64,000 nt of DNA from Alphaproteobacteria bacterium. Lineage in GTDB: Bacteria; Pseudomonadota; Alphaproteobacteria; Micavibrionales; Micavibrionaceae. This document shows positions 55,249 to 64,000 of the stretch, piece after piece (position 1 is the stretch's first letter; the number at the start of each line of letters is the position of its first letter). Location: NCBI GenBank assembly GCA_020443295.1, contig JAGRIJ010000008.1, positions 59,371-123,370 on the forward strand. Direction: 5' to 3'. Below the pieces are notes generated by a model. The model was not told the origin of the DNA, made no database searches, and saw only the letters and a program-made list of their open reading frames with translations. A program made the translations under genes and the position numbers.

Positions 55249-55325
55249 GGCGATTGTAGCTCAGTTGGTAGAGCCCTCGGTTGTGGTCCGAGTTGTCGCG
55301 GGTTCGAGTCCCGTCAATCGCCCCA
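55249..55325 (+). tRNA. tRNA-His (GTG)
   Basis: 77 bases with the extra G at position -1 (55249) paired opposite C73, and CCA encoded. Acceptor arms GCGATTG and CAATCGC pair. The anticodon stem CTCGG/CCGAG closes TTGTGGT, anticodon GTG, histidine. A perfect TATAAT (55183-55188) lies about 60 bases upstream and may be its -10 box, though no good -35 is spaced correctly. Confidence 0.95.
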
Positions 55326-55373
55326 TTCCCCCTTAACACTTTCCTTGGCACCGCAAGCCTGTATAATCCGGGC

Positions 55374-56243
55374 ATGAAAAACGACCAGTCTTTATGGATA
55401 GATCAGTTTCCAAGGCCGTCTGCGGAAGATAATAAATACAGCCGGGGCATGGTCACGGTCTTGGGGGGAATGGAAATGACGGGCGCGGCTTGCCTGGCTG
55501 CCCACGCAGCCTCAAGGGCAGGGGCGGGATTGGTAACAATCATCAGCCCAACCTTCCATTACAGAAAAAAGCCGGAGTCAATAGATCCAACAGCCATCTA
55601 CAGGGGCTTTAAACCCCATATCATCGTCCGGAACGGAACAAGTTTGCTGGATTTTATGAAACAATCAGAAGCAAAAGGCCGGAATGTCTGTGTAATCGGT
55701 CCAGGTCTTGGGCAGGATGAACCACAGGTCTCCCGGGCGCTTATCTTGGGGGTACTGGCGCGCAAAACCCCGGTTGTTCTCGATGCTGACGCCCTGAATG
55801 TCTTTCAGTCCGTTCCGCATGAGCTTCTGCAGGCCCTGCATGAGCAGGCGGTTTTAACGCCCCATAGGGGTGAATTTAAACGTCTTTTCCCGAATATTGG
55901 CACCAAAGGGGCAGATGCCGCGCAGAGAGCGGCGCGGGAAATGCTGGCAACGATGGTCTTGAAAGGGCCAAAAACGGCAATCGCGCTAGGAGAAAGGGAA
56001 GCTGTGGTAAACGACAAGGCGCCGCCGACCCTCGCAACCGCCGGAACAGGCGATGTTCTTGCGGGCATGATCGCCGGTCTCATGGCGCAGGGAATGAGTG
56101 GCTTTGACGCGTCCTGCGCCGCCGTGTGGATCCACGCAAGAGCCGCGAGCGCCTTCGGCCCAGGCCTTATTTCTGCCGACTTGCCTGATTTGGTTCCTCG
56201 CATTCTACAAGATTTGCTTGGATTTGGTGAACAATTAGGCTAA
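55374..56243 (+). CDS. nnrD: NAD(P)H-hydrate dehydratase (ADP/ATP-dependent), dehydratase domain only
   Basis: 289 residues from ATG 55374; the frame runs back into the tRNA-His gene, so that extension is not used. It repairs hydrated NAD(P)H. The ribokinase-like carbohydrate-kinase fold is recognised by RGMVTVLGGMEMTGAACLAAHAASRAGAGLVT, VIGPGLGQDE, VVLDADALNVF, VLTPHRGEFKRLFP, and the ATP motif TLATAGTGDVLAGMIAGLMAQG. The NnrE epimerase domain that is often fused in front is missing. Confidence 0.9.
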   Translation: MKNDQSLWIDQFPRPSAEDNKYSRGMVTVLGGMEMTGAACLAAHAASRAGAGLVTIISPTFHYRKKPESIDPTAIYRGFKPHIIVRNGTSLLDFMKQSEAKGRNVCVIGPGLGQDEPQVSRALILGVLARKTPVVLDADALNVFQSVPHELLQALHEQAVLTPHRGEFKRLFPNIGTKGADAAQRAAREMLATMVLKGPKTAIALGEREAVVNDKAPPTLATAGTGDVLAGMIAGLMAQGMSGFDASCAAVWIHARAASAFGPGLISADLPDLVPRILQDLLGFGEQLG

Positions 56244-56291
56244 AACCACGCTTCAGCGTATATTTTGAAGGCTGAAACAGCCCTCAAGGTT

Positions 56292-56377
56292 GCGGGTGTG
56301 GCGAAATTGGTAGACGCGCCAGGTTTAGGTTCTGGTGTCCCTAGGACGTGGGGGTTCAAGTCCCTCCACCCGCACCA
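56292..56377 (+). tRNA. tRNA-Leu (TAG)
   Basis: 86 bases, with a long variable arm (about TGTCCCTAGGACG) as expected for a leucine tRNA, and CCA encoded. Acceptor arms GCGGGTG and CACCCGC pair fully, discriminator A. The anticodon stem CCAGG/TCTGG closes TTTAGGT, anticodon TAG. It lies between nnrD and tig. Confidence 0.93.
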
Positions 56378-56461
56378 TTACAAAGACTTTAGAGAACATG
56401 AATGCAAACTGATGAGTAACGAGAGTTGATGATGCAGGCAAAAAGGAAAGAGCAGGACGAT

Positions 56462-57916
56462 ATGCAGGTAAAACAGCTAAAACAGGACGGATTGTTGCAC
56501 GAACTGGAAATCACGATTAAAGCCAGTGAAATTGACAGCCGGGTGGATGTTCGCCTGAAAGAAGTCGGCAAGACCATCCGGCTTCCCGGATTCCGCCCCG
56601 GAAAAGTGCCTTTGCCTCTGCTCAAGAAGAAATACGGCCGCGCTATCATAGGCGAAATTCTTGAATCGACGGTCAATGAATCCTCTCAGAAAGCTCTGGA
56701 AGACAAGGGGCTTCAGCCGGCCATGCAGCCCAAGATCGAAGTGACCTCTTTTGATGAAGGTCAGGACCTGACATATACGCTGGCGGTCGAAGTTCTCCCC
56801 AAAATCAAGGTGGCAGAATACAAAGGCCTGGATCTGGAAAAACCTGTGGCCAAAGCAGACGAAAAATCGATTGATGACGCATTAAGCCGCATCGCCTCAT
56901 CCCGTCGCTCCAGCAAGCCCGTTGAGTCCAAGCGCGCCAGCAAGGAAGGGGACATCGTTGTTATCGACTTCAAGGGCCGCACGGCAGAAGACGACAAGGA
57001 ACATCCCGGCATGGCTGCCGAAGGGCATCATCTGGAACTGGGCAGCGGCCGCTTCATTCCCGGATTCGAGGAGCAACTCGTAGGTCAGAAGGCAGGAGAC
57101 GAAGTAGAAGTTAAGGTCACGTTCCCCGAACAGTATCCTGCTGCGGAACTCGCAGGCAAAGATGCGATTTTCGACGTGACCATCCATGAAATTCGTGAAT
57201 TGTCCGAAACGGAAATCGATGACGAATTTGCCCAGTCTCTGGGAATGCAGGATGTGCCCGCTCTCCGCAAGGCAGTGGAAGAACAGATTAACCGGGAACT
57301 TGAACAGCAAAGCCGCCTGATCCTGAAGAAAAAACTCCTTGATGAGCTTGACGGCTCCCACGACTTCGAAATTCCCGCGGGAATGAAACAGCAGGAACTG
57401 CAGAACATCACCCAGCAGGTCTTGATGGATTATCAAAGCCGCGGCGGGGAAGGGGACATCAGTGACGAAGAAAAAGAAGAGCTCGAAGAGATTGCAGACC
57501 GTCGCGTGCGTCTGGGGCTCGTGCTGGCCGAAATCGGCAAGGAAAACAAGATTCGTGTAAGCGATCAGGAGCTTCAGAAAGCCGTGATTGCCGAAGCCCA
57601 GAAATATCCGGGTCAGGAAAAGAAAGTATTCGATTACTATGCCAAGAACCGCCATGCTCTCGAAAGCCTGCGCGCGCCTCTCTATGAGGACAAGGTAATC
57701 GACTTTATCCTTGAGCTTTCATCGATTTCTACAACGGAAGTCACTCCCGATGAATTGATGTCCGAAGAGGAACAGGCCCTCTCAGATGTTGAAAAATCAA
57801 AATCGAAAAAAAGCGACAAGCCGAAAAAAGGCGAAAAATCGTCCGCAGGCAAATCAAAGGCAGAGAAATCCGAAGCTAAAAAAGCGGCTCCGAAAAAGAA
57901 AAAAGCCTCTGAATGA
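56462..57916 (+). CDS. tig: Trigger factor
   Basis: 484 residues from ATG 56462 (AGGA four bases before); ATG 56426 is an alternative. Trigger factor binds the ribosome exit tunnel and folds nascent chains. The ribosome-binding domain has the GFRPGKVPLPLLKKKYG signature. The FKBP-type domain (about 155-245) has GDIVVIDFKGRTAE and FIPGFEEQLVGQKAGDEVEV. The substrate arms follow. The last 45 residues are a Lys/Ser/Glu tail. It opens the tig-clpP-lon-hupB run. Confidence 0.96.
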   Translation: MQVKQLKQDGLLHELEITIKASEIDSRVDVRLKEVGKTIRLPGFRPGKVPLPLLKKKYGRAIIGEILESTVNESSQKALEDKGLQPAMQPKIEVTSFDEGQDLTYTLAVEVLPKIKVAEYKGLDLEKPVAKADEKSIDDALSRIASSRRSSKPVESKRASKEGDIVVIDFKGRTAEDDKEHPGMAAEGHHLELGSGRFIPGFEEQLVGQKAGDEVEVKVTFPEQYPAAELAGKDAIFDVTIHEIRELSETEIDDEFAQSLGMQDVPALRKAVEEQINRELEQQSRLILKKKLLDELDGSHDFEIPAGMKQQELQNITQQVLMDYQSRGGEGDISDEEKEELEEIADRRVRLGLVLAEIGKENKIRVSDQELQKAVIAEAQKYPGQEKKVFDYYAKNRHALESLRAPLYEDKVIDFILELSSISTTEVTPDELMSEEEQALSDVEKSKSKKSDKPKKGEKSSAGKSKAEKSEAKKAAPKKKKASE

Positions 57917-58046
57917 AAAGCAAAATTTTTTGAATACAGTCTTGAACAAACCCTGTCCTGTGATAGGGTTTGTTAGTTTTCATCCCCTATTCGAAACCGA
58001 ACCGGCGGACCGTATCGAACGACCCTAGCAAATGAGTGAAATATAG

Positions 58047-58706
58047 ATGTCAGACCGTGATCCTGTTGAAACCTACATGAGCCATCTGATCCCGACCGTT
58101 ATTGAGCAGACCAATCGCGGGGAACGGGCTTTTGACATTTTCTCGCGTCTTTTAAAGGAGCGGATCATTTTCCTGACAGGGGAAGTCAATGATTACGTCT
58201 CATCGCTGATCTGCGCCCAGTTGCTCTTTCTGGAGTCCGAAAACCCGAAAAAGGAAATTTCTTTCTACATTAATTCGCCGGGGGGTATTGTAACCTCGGG
58301 CTTGGCCATATACGACACAATGCAGTATATCCGCCCGGAAGTCTCGACCGTGTGTATTGGGCAGGCGGCATCCATGGGATCTTTCCTCCTGATGGCAGGC
58401 CAGCCGGGCAAACGCTATTCACTTCCGAATTCCCGGATCATGATTCACCAGCCTTCAGGCGGCGCGCGCGGGCAGGCAACGGATATCGAAATTCATGCCC
58501 GTGAGATCCTGCGTCTGCGCCAGAAGCTGAACGAAGCCTATGTCAAACACACCGGCCAGAAACTCAAGGTGGTTGAAGAGGCTATGGAGCGTGACCGCTT
58601 TATGAGCGCAGAGGAAGCCAAGGAATGGGGGCTGATTGACCATGTCGTGGAAAAACGCTCTGGAGGCGACGAAGAGCCCAAAAAGGACGACACTAAGAAA
58701 AAATAA
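58047..58706 (+). CDS. clpP: ATP-dependent Clp protease proteolytic subunit
   Basis: 219 residues. The catalytic triad is visible: Ser109 in [11 protein letters not shown], His134 in [12 protein letters not shown], and an Asp in the [19 protein letters not shown] region. The N-terminus [27 protein letters not shown] fits. It forms the double-ring chamber that works with ClpX or ClpA. The clpX gene expected next is not present in the following 170 bases or elsewhere in the window; lon follows instead. Confidence 0.97.
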   Translation: MSDRDPVETYMSHLIPTVIEQTNRGERAFDIFSRLLKERIIFLTGEVNDYVSSLICAQLLFLESENPKKEISFYINSPGGIVTSGLAIYDTMQYIRPEVSTVCIGQAASMGSFLLMAGQPGKRYSLPNSRIMIHQPSGGARGQATDIEIHAREILRLRQKLNEAYVKHTGQKLKVVEEAMERDRFMSAEEAKEWGLIDHVVEKRSGGDEEPKKDDTKKK

Positions 58707-58876
58707 ACGGTTCTCTGCTAAGCTAAAGTTTAGAGTCCGTTAATCTCAGGAAAAGACGTAACCTTTTGTTAATGAAAAGCGAAATAGGAGTAGGCGAAAA
58801 AGAGCTTTATTAGCCCTGATTTCGTCTCCATAATGCTGTTTGATACAGGCGTATTTGTCAAAAAAACGGGAAAAAC

Positions 58877-61297
58877 ATGCTCGGCACATCATCGACTAAA
58901 GTCAGATCCTATGCGGTATTGCCCCTGAGGGATATTGTTGTTTTCCCGCACATGATCGTGCCGCTTTTTGTCGGGCGCGAAAAATCGGTGGTGGCATTGG
59001 AAAATGTCATTCACGCCGATAAGAAAATTCTGCTGGTGACGCAAAAAAATCCCTCGGAAGATGACCCGCAATCCAAGGATTTATACGATATCGGAACCGT
59101 TGGAACGATCCTGCAGCTCCTGAAGTTGCCTGATGGTACGGTGAAGGTTCTTGTAGAAGGAAGCCAGCGCGTTCGTATCAACGCCTTTTCCGAGGAAAGA
59201 AATTTTCTGGAGGCAACGGTAACGGAAATTCCCGACACATCACCCATAAGCCCGGAACTTGAAGCCCTGTCTCGTGCGGTGATGAGCCAGTTTGAACAGT
59301 ACGTAAAGCTGAACAAAAAAATCCCGCCTGAGGTAATTGTCTCTGTCAACCAGATCAGCGATCCCTCAAAAATGGCGGATACCATCGCTTCGCACATCAC
59401 GCTGAAGATCGAACAGAAGCAGGATATTCTTGAGACGGGCGCAACGGCCGAGCGTTTGGAAAAACTCTACAGCCTGATGGAAGGCGAGATCGGCGTCCTT
59501 CAGGTCGAAAAACGCATCCGCGGCCGCGTCAAGCGCCAGATGGAAAAAACCCAGCGCGAATACTACTTGAATGAGCAGATGAAAGCCATCCAGCGTGAGC
59601 TCAACGAGGGCGAGGATGGAACGGATGAACTGGGCGAACTGGAGAAAAAGATCGAGGAAGCCAAGCTTGGTAAGGAAGCACTGGAGCGCGCCAAGCACGA
59701 GCTTAAAAAATTGCGCCAAATGAGTCCCATGTCGGCGGAAGCGACCGTTGTCCGTAACTACCTGGATTGGATTTTGAGCGTTCCGTGGCACCGCAAGACC
59801 CGCGTCAAAAAAGATATCAAAAAGGCCAAGGAAATTTTGGACAAGGATCATTACGGTCTGGAAAAAATCAAGGAGCGTATCCTTGAGTATCTGGCCGTCC
59901 AGCACCGCACCAACAAGATCAAGGGCCCCATCCTTTGCCTCGTCGGTCCGCCGGGGGTCGGTAAAACCTCGCTCGGCCAATCCGTGGCAAGGGCGACCAA
60001 CCGTCATTTTGTCCGCATGTCTCTGGGCGGAGTTCGGGATGAAAGCGAAATCCGCGGTCACCGCCGGACCTATATCGGGGCGATGCCGGGTAAAATCATT
60101 CAGGGCATGAAAAAGGCGAAGACGGTCAACCCGCTCTTCCTGCTCGATGAGATTGACAAGCTCGGCTCCGATTGGCGTGGCGATCCCAGCTCGGCGCTTT
60201 TGGAAGTGCTGGACCCCGAACAGAATGATAAGTTCCAGGATCATTACCTCGAACTGGATTATGATCTTTCTGATGTCATGTTCGTCTGTACGGCGAATAC
60301 GACCCAGACCATGCCGCGTCCCCTGATGGACCGGATGGAGATCCTGCGCATCTCCGGCTATACCGAGGATGAAAAGCTTGAAATCGTCAAACGTCACATT
60401 CTGAAAAAACAGATGAAAATGGCGGGACTGAAAAAGGGCGAGTTCGTCATACACGATGCCGTTATCCGTGACCTGATCCGTTATTACACCCGCGAAGCCG
60501 GCGTCCGGAATCTGGAGCGCGAGATTGCCAATCTCTGCCGTAAGGCGATCAAGGACATCCTGATGAAGGGCAGGGGCTCCATAACCGTTACCCGCAAAAG
60601 CCTTGAAAAATACGCGGGCGTGAAGAAATACCGTTACGGCGAGATTGAGGAAGAGGATCGCATCGGCGTGGTCAACGGTCTCGCCTATACCGAAACCGGC
60701 GGCGACCTGCTCTCGATCGAGGCGGTCACCATGCGCGGCAAGGATGGCAAGGTCACGACAACCGGAAACCTGAAGGACGTTATGAAAGAGTCCATTACGG
60801 TTGCCGAAATGCTGATCAAGTCCCGCGCCGCCCAGTACGGTCTGGAATATGAAGCCCTGAAGGAGCAGCAGATCCACGTTCACGTTCCCGAAGGCGCGAC
60901 CCCCAAAGACGGTCCGTCTGCAGGGGCAGCGATGGTCACGGCGATCGTTTCGGCGCTGACAGGCATACCGATTCGCAAGGATATCGCCATGACCGGCGAG
61001 GTAAATCTGCGCGGAAACGTCACAGCCATAGGCGGCCTGAAAGAGAAGCTTCTCGCGGCTTTGCGCGGGGGAATCAAGAAAGTTCTTATTCCGAAAGAAA
61101 ATGAAAAAGACCTCGCGGAGATTCCCAATAACGTCATCAAGGGCTTGGAAATTGTGCCGATCAGCCAGATAGACGAGGTCCTCGCGCATGCTCTTTCGCG
61201 CATGCCGGAGCCTTTAAGTGCAGAAAAAGATGAAAAAATGAGCCAAATTTCATCAAAAACTGCAGAAAATCAGGGCGAAGACGTGATTCACCATTGA
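58877..61297 (+). CDS. lon: ATP-dependent protease Lon
   Basis: 806 residues. The N-terminal substrate domain opens with VLPLRDIVVFPHMIVPLFVGREKSV, then a coiled-coil region, the AAA+ module with Walker A GPPGVGKTSLG near 357 and Walker B LFLLDEIDKLG near 420, and the protease domain with catalytic Ser681 in PKDGPSAGAAM and the paired Lys near 724 in GGLKEKLLAAL. Lon degrades damaged and regulatory proteins. The start has a weak ribosome site (GGGAAAAAC). Confidence 0.97.
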   Translation: MLGTSSTKVRSYAVLPLRDIVVFPHMIVPLFVGREKSVVALENVIHADKKILLVTQKNPSEDDPQSKDLYDIGTVGTILQLLKLPDGTVKVLVEGSQRVRINAFSEERNFLEATVTEIPDTSPISPELEALSRAVMSQFEQYVKLNKKIPPEVIVSVNQISDPSKMADTIASHITLKIEQKQDILETGATAERLEKLYSLMEGEIGVLQVEKRIRGRVKRQMEKTQREYYLNEQMKAIQRELNEGEDGTDELGELEKKIEEAKLGKEALERAKHELKKLRQMSPMSAEATVVRNYLDWILSVPWHRKTRVKKDIKKAKEILDKDHYGLEKIKERILEYLAVQHRTNKIKGPILCLVGPPGVGKTSLGQSVARATNRHFVRMSLGGVRDESEIRGHRRTYIGAMPGKIIQGMKKAKTVNPLFLLDEIDKLGSDWRGDPSSALLEVLDPEQNDKFQDHYLELDYDLSDVMFVCTANTTQTMPRPLMDRMEILRISGYTEDEKLEIVKRHILKKQMKMAGLKKGEFVIHDAVIRDLIRYYTREAGVRNLEREIANLCRKAIKDILMKGRGSITVTRKSLEKYAGVKKYRYGEIEEEDRIGVVNGLAYTETGGDLLSIEAVTMRGKDGKVTTTGNLKDVMKESITVAEMLIKSRAAQYGLEYEALKEQQIHVHVPEGATPKDGPSAGAAMVTAIVSALTGIPIRKDIAMTGEVNLRGNVTAIGGLKEKLLAALRGGIKKVLIPKENEKDLAEIPNNVIKGLEIVPISQIDEVLAHALSRMPEPLSAEKDEKMSQISSKTAENQGEDVIHH

Positions 61298-61457
61298 GTC
61301 TTTCACAAAAATAGCTTACTACAGAATCACTGACACTCGACGGAAAGCCTTATGGATCGTGGCTTATAGCCGATAGGTCCTCTTCTGTTGGAAGGTCGAA
61401 AGAAAGACATTCCGGTCAGTGTCTCTTTGCTTAAACTCTAACTCGAAGGTGGTTCTT

Positions 61458-61733
61458 ATGAACAAGCAAGACCTAGTAGCAAAAGTGGCTGACAAGGCCG
61501 ATATCTCCAAGCAAAAGGCCGCTCAGGCGGTTGATGCCGTGATCGATGCGATCAAGGCAAGCCTGAAAAAAGGCGACGATGTTCGTCTCGTCGGCTTCGG
61601 AACCTTTACGGTCACCAAGCGCGCTGCCACAACGGGCCGCAACCCGCGCACGGGCGAGCCGATCAAGATCCCGGCTTCCAAGCGTCCGAAATTCACGGCC
61701 GGCAAGGAACTCAAAGAAGCCGTTAACAAGTAA
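61458..61733 (+). CDS. hupB: DNA-binding protein HU
   Basis: 91 residues from ATG 61458 with AAGGTGG ahead; the frame continues upstream to 61419 but those residues are not HU-like. Visible: [28 protein letters not shown], then [38 protein letters not shown] and the [11 protein letters not shown] end. It is a DNA-bending nucleoid protein. It follows lon, as in most alphaproteobacteria, and ends in a strong terminator. Confidence 0.96.
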   Translation: MNKQDLVAKVADKADISKQKAAQAVDAVIDAIKASLKKGDDVRLVGFGTFTVTKRAATTGRNPRTGEPIKIPASKRPKFTAGKELKEAVNK

Positions 61734-61752
61734 TCTGTTGATCTGCAGAATT

Positions 61753-61789
61753 AAGCCCGGCCGTGCTGATGGGTGCGGCCGGGCTTTTT
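61753..61789 (+). terminator. Rho-independent terminator after hupB
   Basis: AGCCCGGCCG (61754-61763) pairs with CGGCCGGGCT (61776-61785) around a 12-base loop, with a T-run straight after. It lies about 20 bases downstream of the hupB stop. Confidence 0.88.
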
Positions 61790-61865
61790 ATCGCCAGCCG
61801 ATACACGATGCTTGATTTTTCCTCTGTAAGCCGCTACCTATAGGCCCCTGACTATTGATGATTAT

Positions 61866-61941
61866 GGGTGATTAGCTCAGTTGGTAGAGCATCTCGTTTA
61901 CACCGAGAGGGTCGGCGGTTCGAGTCCGTCATCACCCACCA
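61866..61941 (+). tRNA. tRNA-Val (TAC)
   Basis: 76 bases with CCA encoded. Acceptor arms GGGTGAT and ATCACCC pair, discriminator A. The anticodon stem TCTCG/CGAGA closes TTTACAC, anticodon TAC, valine. D arm GCTCAGTTGGTAGAGC and T-loop GTTCGAG are standard. Confidence 0.95.
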
Positions 61942-61972
61942 TTTCTTTCTAAAGACTATAGTTTTAGAAATT

Positions 61973-62481
61973 ATGTTTAAGACTAAACTTTTTTATCTTA
62001 CCCTGATCGTGTGTCTGTTTATTTCTGTTGGCATTAAGGCTGAAGATAAGATAGCAACTATAGACCCGACCTGCTTCCTGTTTTCCAAAAACAATATGCT
62101 TCGATGAAAGCGTCTATAGAAAGCCGCAACAAAGATCAATTGGCAGAGGTGCTGGCGCCGCACTTTATGAGTGAAGACACATCAGGTAAACAAACTGACG
62201 CTCAGCAACTGCTTGACCAAATTTCTCATTTCCCGGAAATTCCAGACAAAACAAGCAACACAAAAATCACTTCGATAGAGATTGTAAATGGCAAAGCGCT
62301 AATTACGCAGCGTTATGAAATGACATCAAAAATTGATGAAAAAAATTCTATAAAAATTATCGCTGAATCTGAAGACACATGGGTGCTTATTGAAGAAAAA
62401 TGGCTTTTAAAAAAAACCGTTACAAAAAGCTTAGATCAGTTTTTTAACGATTCTATTATTTCGCACCAGGAACACAAATAA
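61973..62481 (+). pseudogene. Probable frameshifted gene for a secreted SnoaL/DUF4440-like protein
   Basis: Two overlapping frames look like halves of one gene. ATG 61973 begins a clear signal peptide (KTKLFYLTLIVCLFISVGIKA) that runs to a stop at 62105-62107. In another frame, open from 62050, is an uninterrupted stretch PVFQKQYASMKASIESRNKDQLAEVLAPHF onward to 62481 that fits a DUF4440/SnoaL-like fold but has no signal peptide. The two frames join only if a base is added or lost somewhere between about 62050 and 62100. This may be a true frameshift, or an assembly error. Without it the second frame could start at ATG 62104. Confidence 0.55.
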
Positions 62482-62488
62482 AAATATC

Positions 62489-62743
62489 TCAAGGCTCCGC
62501 CTTCTCATCCCACGGGCAACTCAACTCGCTATGAAAATGATAGCTGTTCGGCTCCTGCGTGACCGTATCGGTCACAACACAGCCATTGCGTAACTGAAAA
62601 ACCGTCTTGTTCCCGTCCTGCTGCTTGCTGATGCGCTCATACCCGTCCGGGTCATTCCGGTCGGTGATCTCCCCCGGCACGGAGGCACATCCAGCCAGCG
62701 CGGTAAAAGAGGCGGAAGCCAATAAACGGGTATAAGGTTTCAA
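62489..62743 (-). CDS. Small lipoprotein, function unknown
   Basis: 84 residues. A short signal (MKPYTRLLASASFTALAGC) ends in a lipobox LAGC, Cys19, so the protein should be lipidated. The mature part is polar, with two Cys (RNGCVVTD and ELSCPWDE) that may form a disulfide. It is convergent with the frameshifted gene. I do not recognise the family. Confidence 0.6.
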   Translation of the reverse strand: MKPYTRLLASASFTALAGCASVPGEITDRNDPDGYERISKQQDGNKTVFQLRNGCVVTDTVTQEPNSYHFHSELSCPWDEKAEP

Positions 62744-62879
62744 GAAAAGCTCTCAAATCAAAATAAGATATTGTTTATAAATGACTTTACAGCATTTTTC
62801 CAAGAAAAACCCGAAGTTTGGGTAAAGCCCTGTCAAAATTCTTAGACTTTCTTTCAGATTTTAGAGACAATATGAAAAC

Positions 62880-63404
62880 ATGAAAAACCCGGGTTTAAAA
62901 GTTTACAATCACGAAATGCAGGGCGAGGAGTGGGGCGCGAACGGCCCCATGACCTTACGTTTTGCCAAGCCAGACGGCCTCGCGCACGGCCTGACTGGCA
63001 AGGTTACTCCGGGGATGCTGGCCTCTGAAGATACGCAACTCGGCGTCATGCTCGGTAAAGGCGAGGGGGCGCTCGCCGTTCTTTTGCCGGATTTTCCCAT
63101 CCCTCGCGAAAAGGTGGAGGCCATCTATCGCGAGGCGCAGGAACGCGCCGAGGAAAGCGATATCGAGTGGCTGGACGTGCTGCAGGTCAGTTGGTTGACT
63201 GATTTGGCCCGACAGATTAAAGGGGAGTACTTCCGGCCCGATAGCAGCCCGCCGACCGTACAGTGGGCCTGGAACCCGGATGAAAACGATCACGCCCGCA
63301 TCACCCGTGCGGAATTCATCATGAAAGGCGTGCCAAACAGCCACCCTTACTGGATTTTGGCCACGCCGAGCGCCGATATAGACCACGATTCCTTTGACCT
63401 TTAG
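62880..63404 (+). CDS. Unrecognised acidic soluble protein upstream of ispG
   Basis: 174 residues, no signal peptide and no membrane segment. It begins with MTLRFAKPDGLAHGLTGKVTPGML after a short leader, has a charged helix (REKVEAIYREAQERAEESDIEWLDVL) and ends with SHPYWILATPSADIDHDSFDL. I do not recognise it. It ends 24 bases before ispG on the same strand, so they could be cotranscribed. A start at ATG 62880 is chosen by position only; no clear ribosome site. Confidence 0.6.
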   Translation: MKNPGLKVYNHEMQGEEWGANGPMTLRFAKPDGLAHGLTGKVTPGMLASEDTQLGVMLGKGEGALAVLLPDFPIPREKVEAIYREAQERAEESDIEWLDVLQVSWLTDLARQIKGEYFRPDSSPPTVQWAWNPDENDHARITRAEFIMKGVPNSHPYWILATPSADIDHDSFDL

Positions 63405-63428
63405 GCGCTTTCACGCTATCACAGGGCC

Positions 63429-64000
<572 letters not shown>

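Noticed and set aside
55281..55373. Upstream extension of the nnrD frame into tRNA-His
   Set aside because: The extension overlaps the tRNA body; ATG 55374 gives a start typical of the family.
58707..58876. A sigma32-type heat-shock promoter before lon
   Set aside because: No convincing CTTGAA and CCCCAT pair is present in the 170-base spacer.
59366..61189. A 607-codon minus-strand open frame opposite lon
   Set aside because: lon is unmistakable on the plus strand; the antisense frame has a shadow composition (Phe, His, Asp-rich) and no motif.
61868..61972. Upstream extension of the frame after tRNA-Val
   Set aside because: It is translation of the tRNA itself; the signal peptide starts at ATG 61973.

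Overview
The window is a gene-dense stretch of an alphaproteobacterial chromosome. It holds about 70 protein genes and four tRNA genes, with no intergenic gap above about 200 bases that lacks a gene. The lineage call rests on gene order and family content: ldtR-like regulator divergent from hemB; rpiB-glyA-nrdR-ribD-ribE-ribBA-ribH-nusB; hom-glpX-recJ; tig-clpP-lon-hupB; bamE, a CBP3-type cytochrome bc1 chaperone and a YceD-family gene beside rpmF-plsX-fabH-ihfA-merR. Lipopolysaccharide assembly (LptD, BamE), flagellar motor genes (motA, motB, fliL), a class I PHA synthase and glutathione synthase indicate a motile, aerobic, Gram-negative cell that stores polyhydroxyalkanoate. A more exact placement (for example Micavibrionales or Rhodospirillales-like) would be a guess.

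Layout. 1-9 kb: two membrane PH-domain proteins, ilvD, an L,D-transpeptidase, a YcbK-like peptidase, folK-folP, then a histidine phosphatase and a NadX-like aspartate dehydrogenase on the minus strand, and recO. 9-15 kb: parC, motAB (minus), hemB (minus) and the divergent ldtR-like regulator. 15-22 kb: the long plus-strand run DUF6898-rpiB-glyA-nrdR-rib genes-nusB-fliL. 22-29 kb: bamE (minus), CBP3 chaperone, YceD, an inserted minus-strand YeiH transporter, rpmF-plsX-fabH-ihfA-merR and tRNA-Pro. 29-34 kb is accessory-looking: a DUF817 membrane protein, an unrecognised HEAGH-motif protein, an AT-rich membrane protein, cutA, rplM-rpsI, a gamma carbonic anhydrase and a pentapeptide-like protein. 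34-45 kb: phaC, hom-glpX-recJ, a BASS-type transporter, a Cys/His-rich membrane protein, hisI, gshB and an rhlE-type helicase. 45-55 kb: lptD, a coiled-coil membrane protein, a YdbH/AsmA-like protein, parE, an unrecognised secreted protein and glnA. 55-64 kb: tRNA-His, nnrD, tRNA-Leu, tig-clpP-lon-hupB, tRNA-Val, a probably frameshifted secreted-protein gene, a lipoprotein, an unrecognised protein and the 5' part of ispG.

Most of the window is core metabolism and cell-envelope biology. Points that stand out: clpX is absent from its usual place between clpP and lon; RibBA has a degenerate GTP cyclohydrolase II half without the zinc cysteines; HemB has the Asp-type rather than Cys-type metal loop; a YeiH transporter interrupts a conserved lipid/ribosomal cluster; and several unrecognised proteins (HEAGH protein at 29.8-30.7 kb, two-lobed secreted protein at 52.4-53.6 kb, Cys/His-rich membrane protein at 41.2-41.7 kb) have recognisable motifs but no named function. 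I saw no CRISPR array, prophage, insertion sequence, rRNA or convincing new multi-gene defence system.
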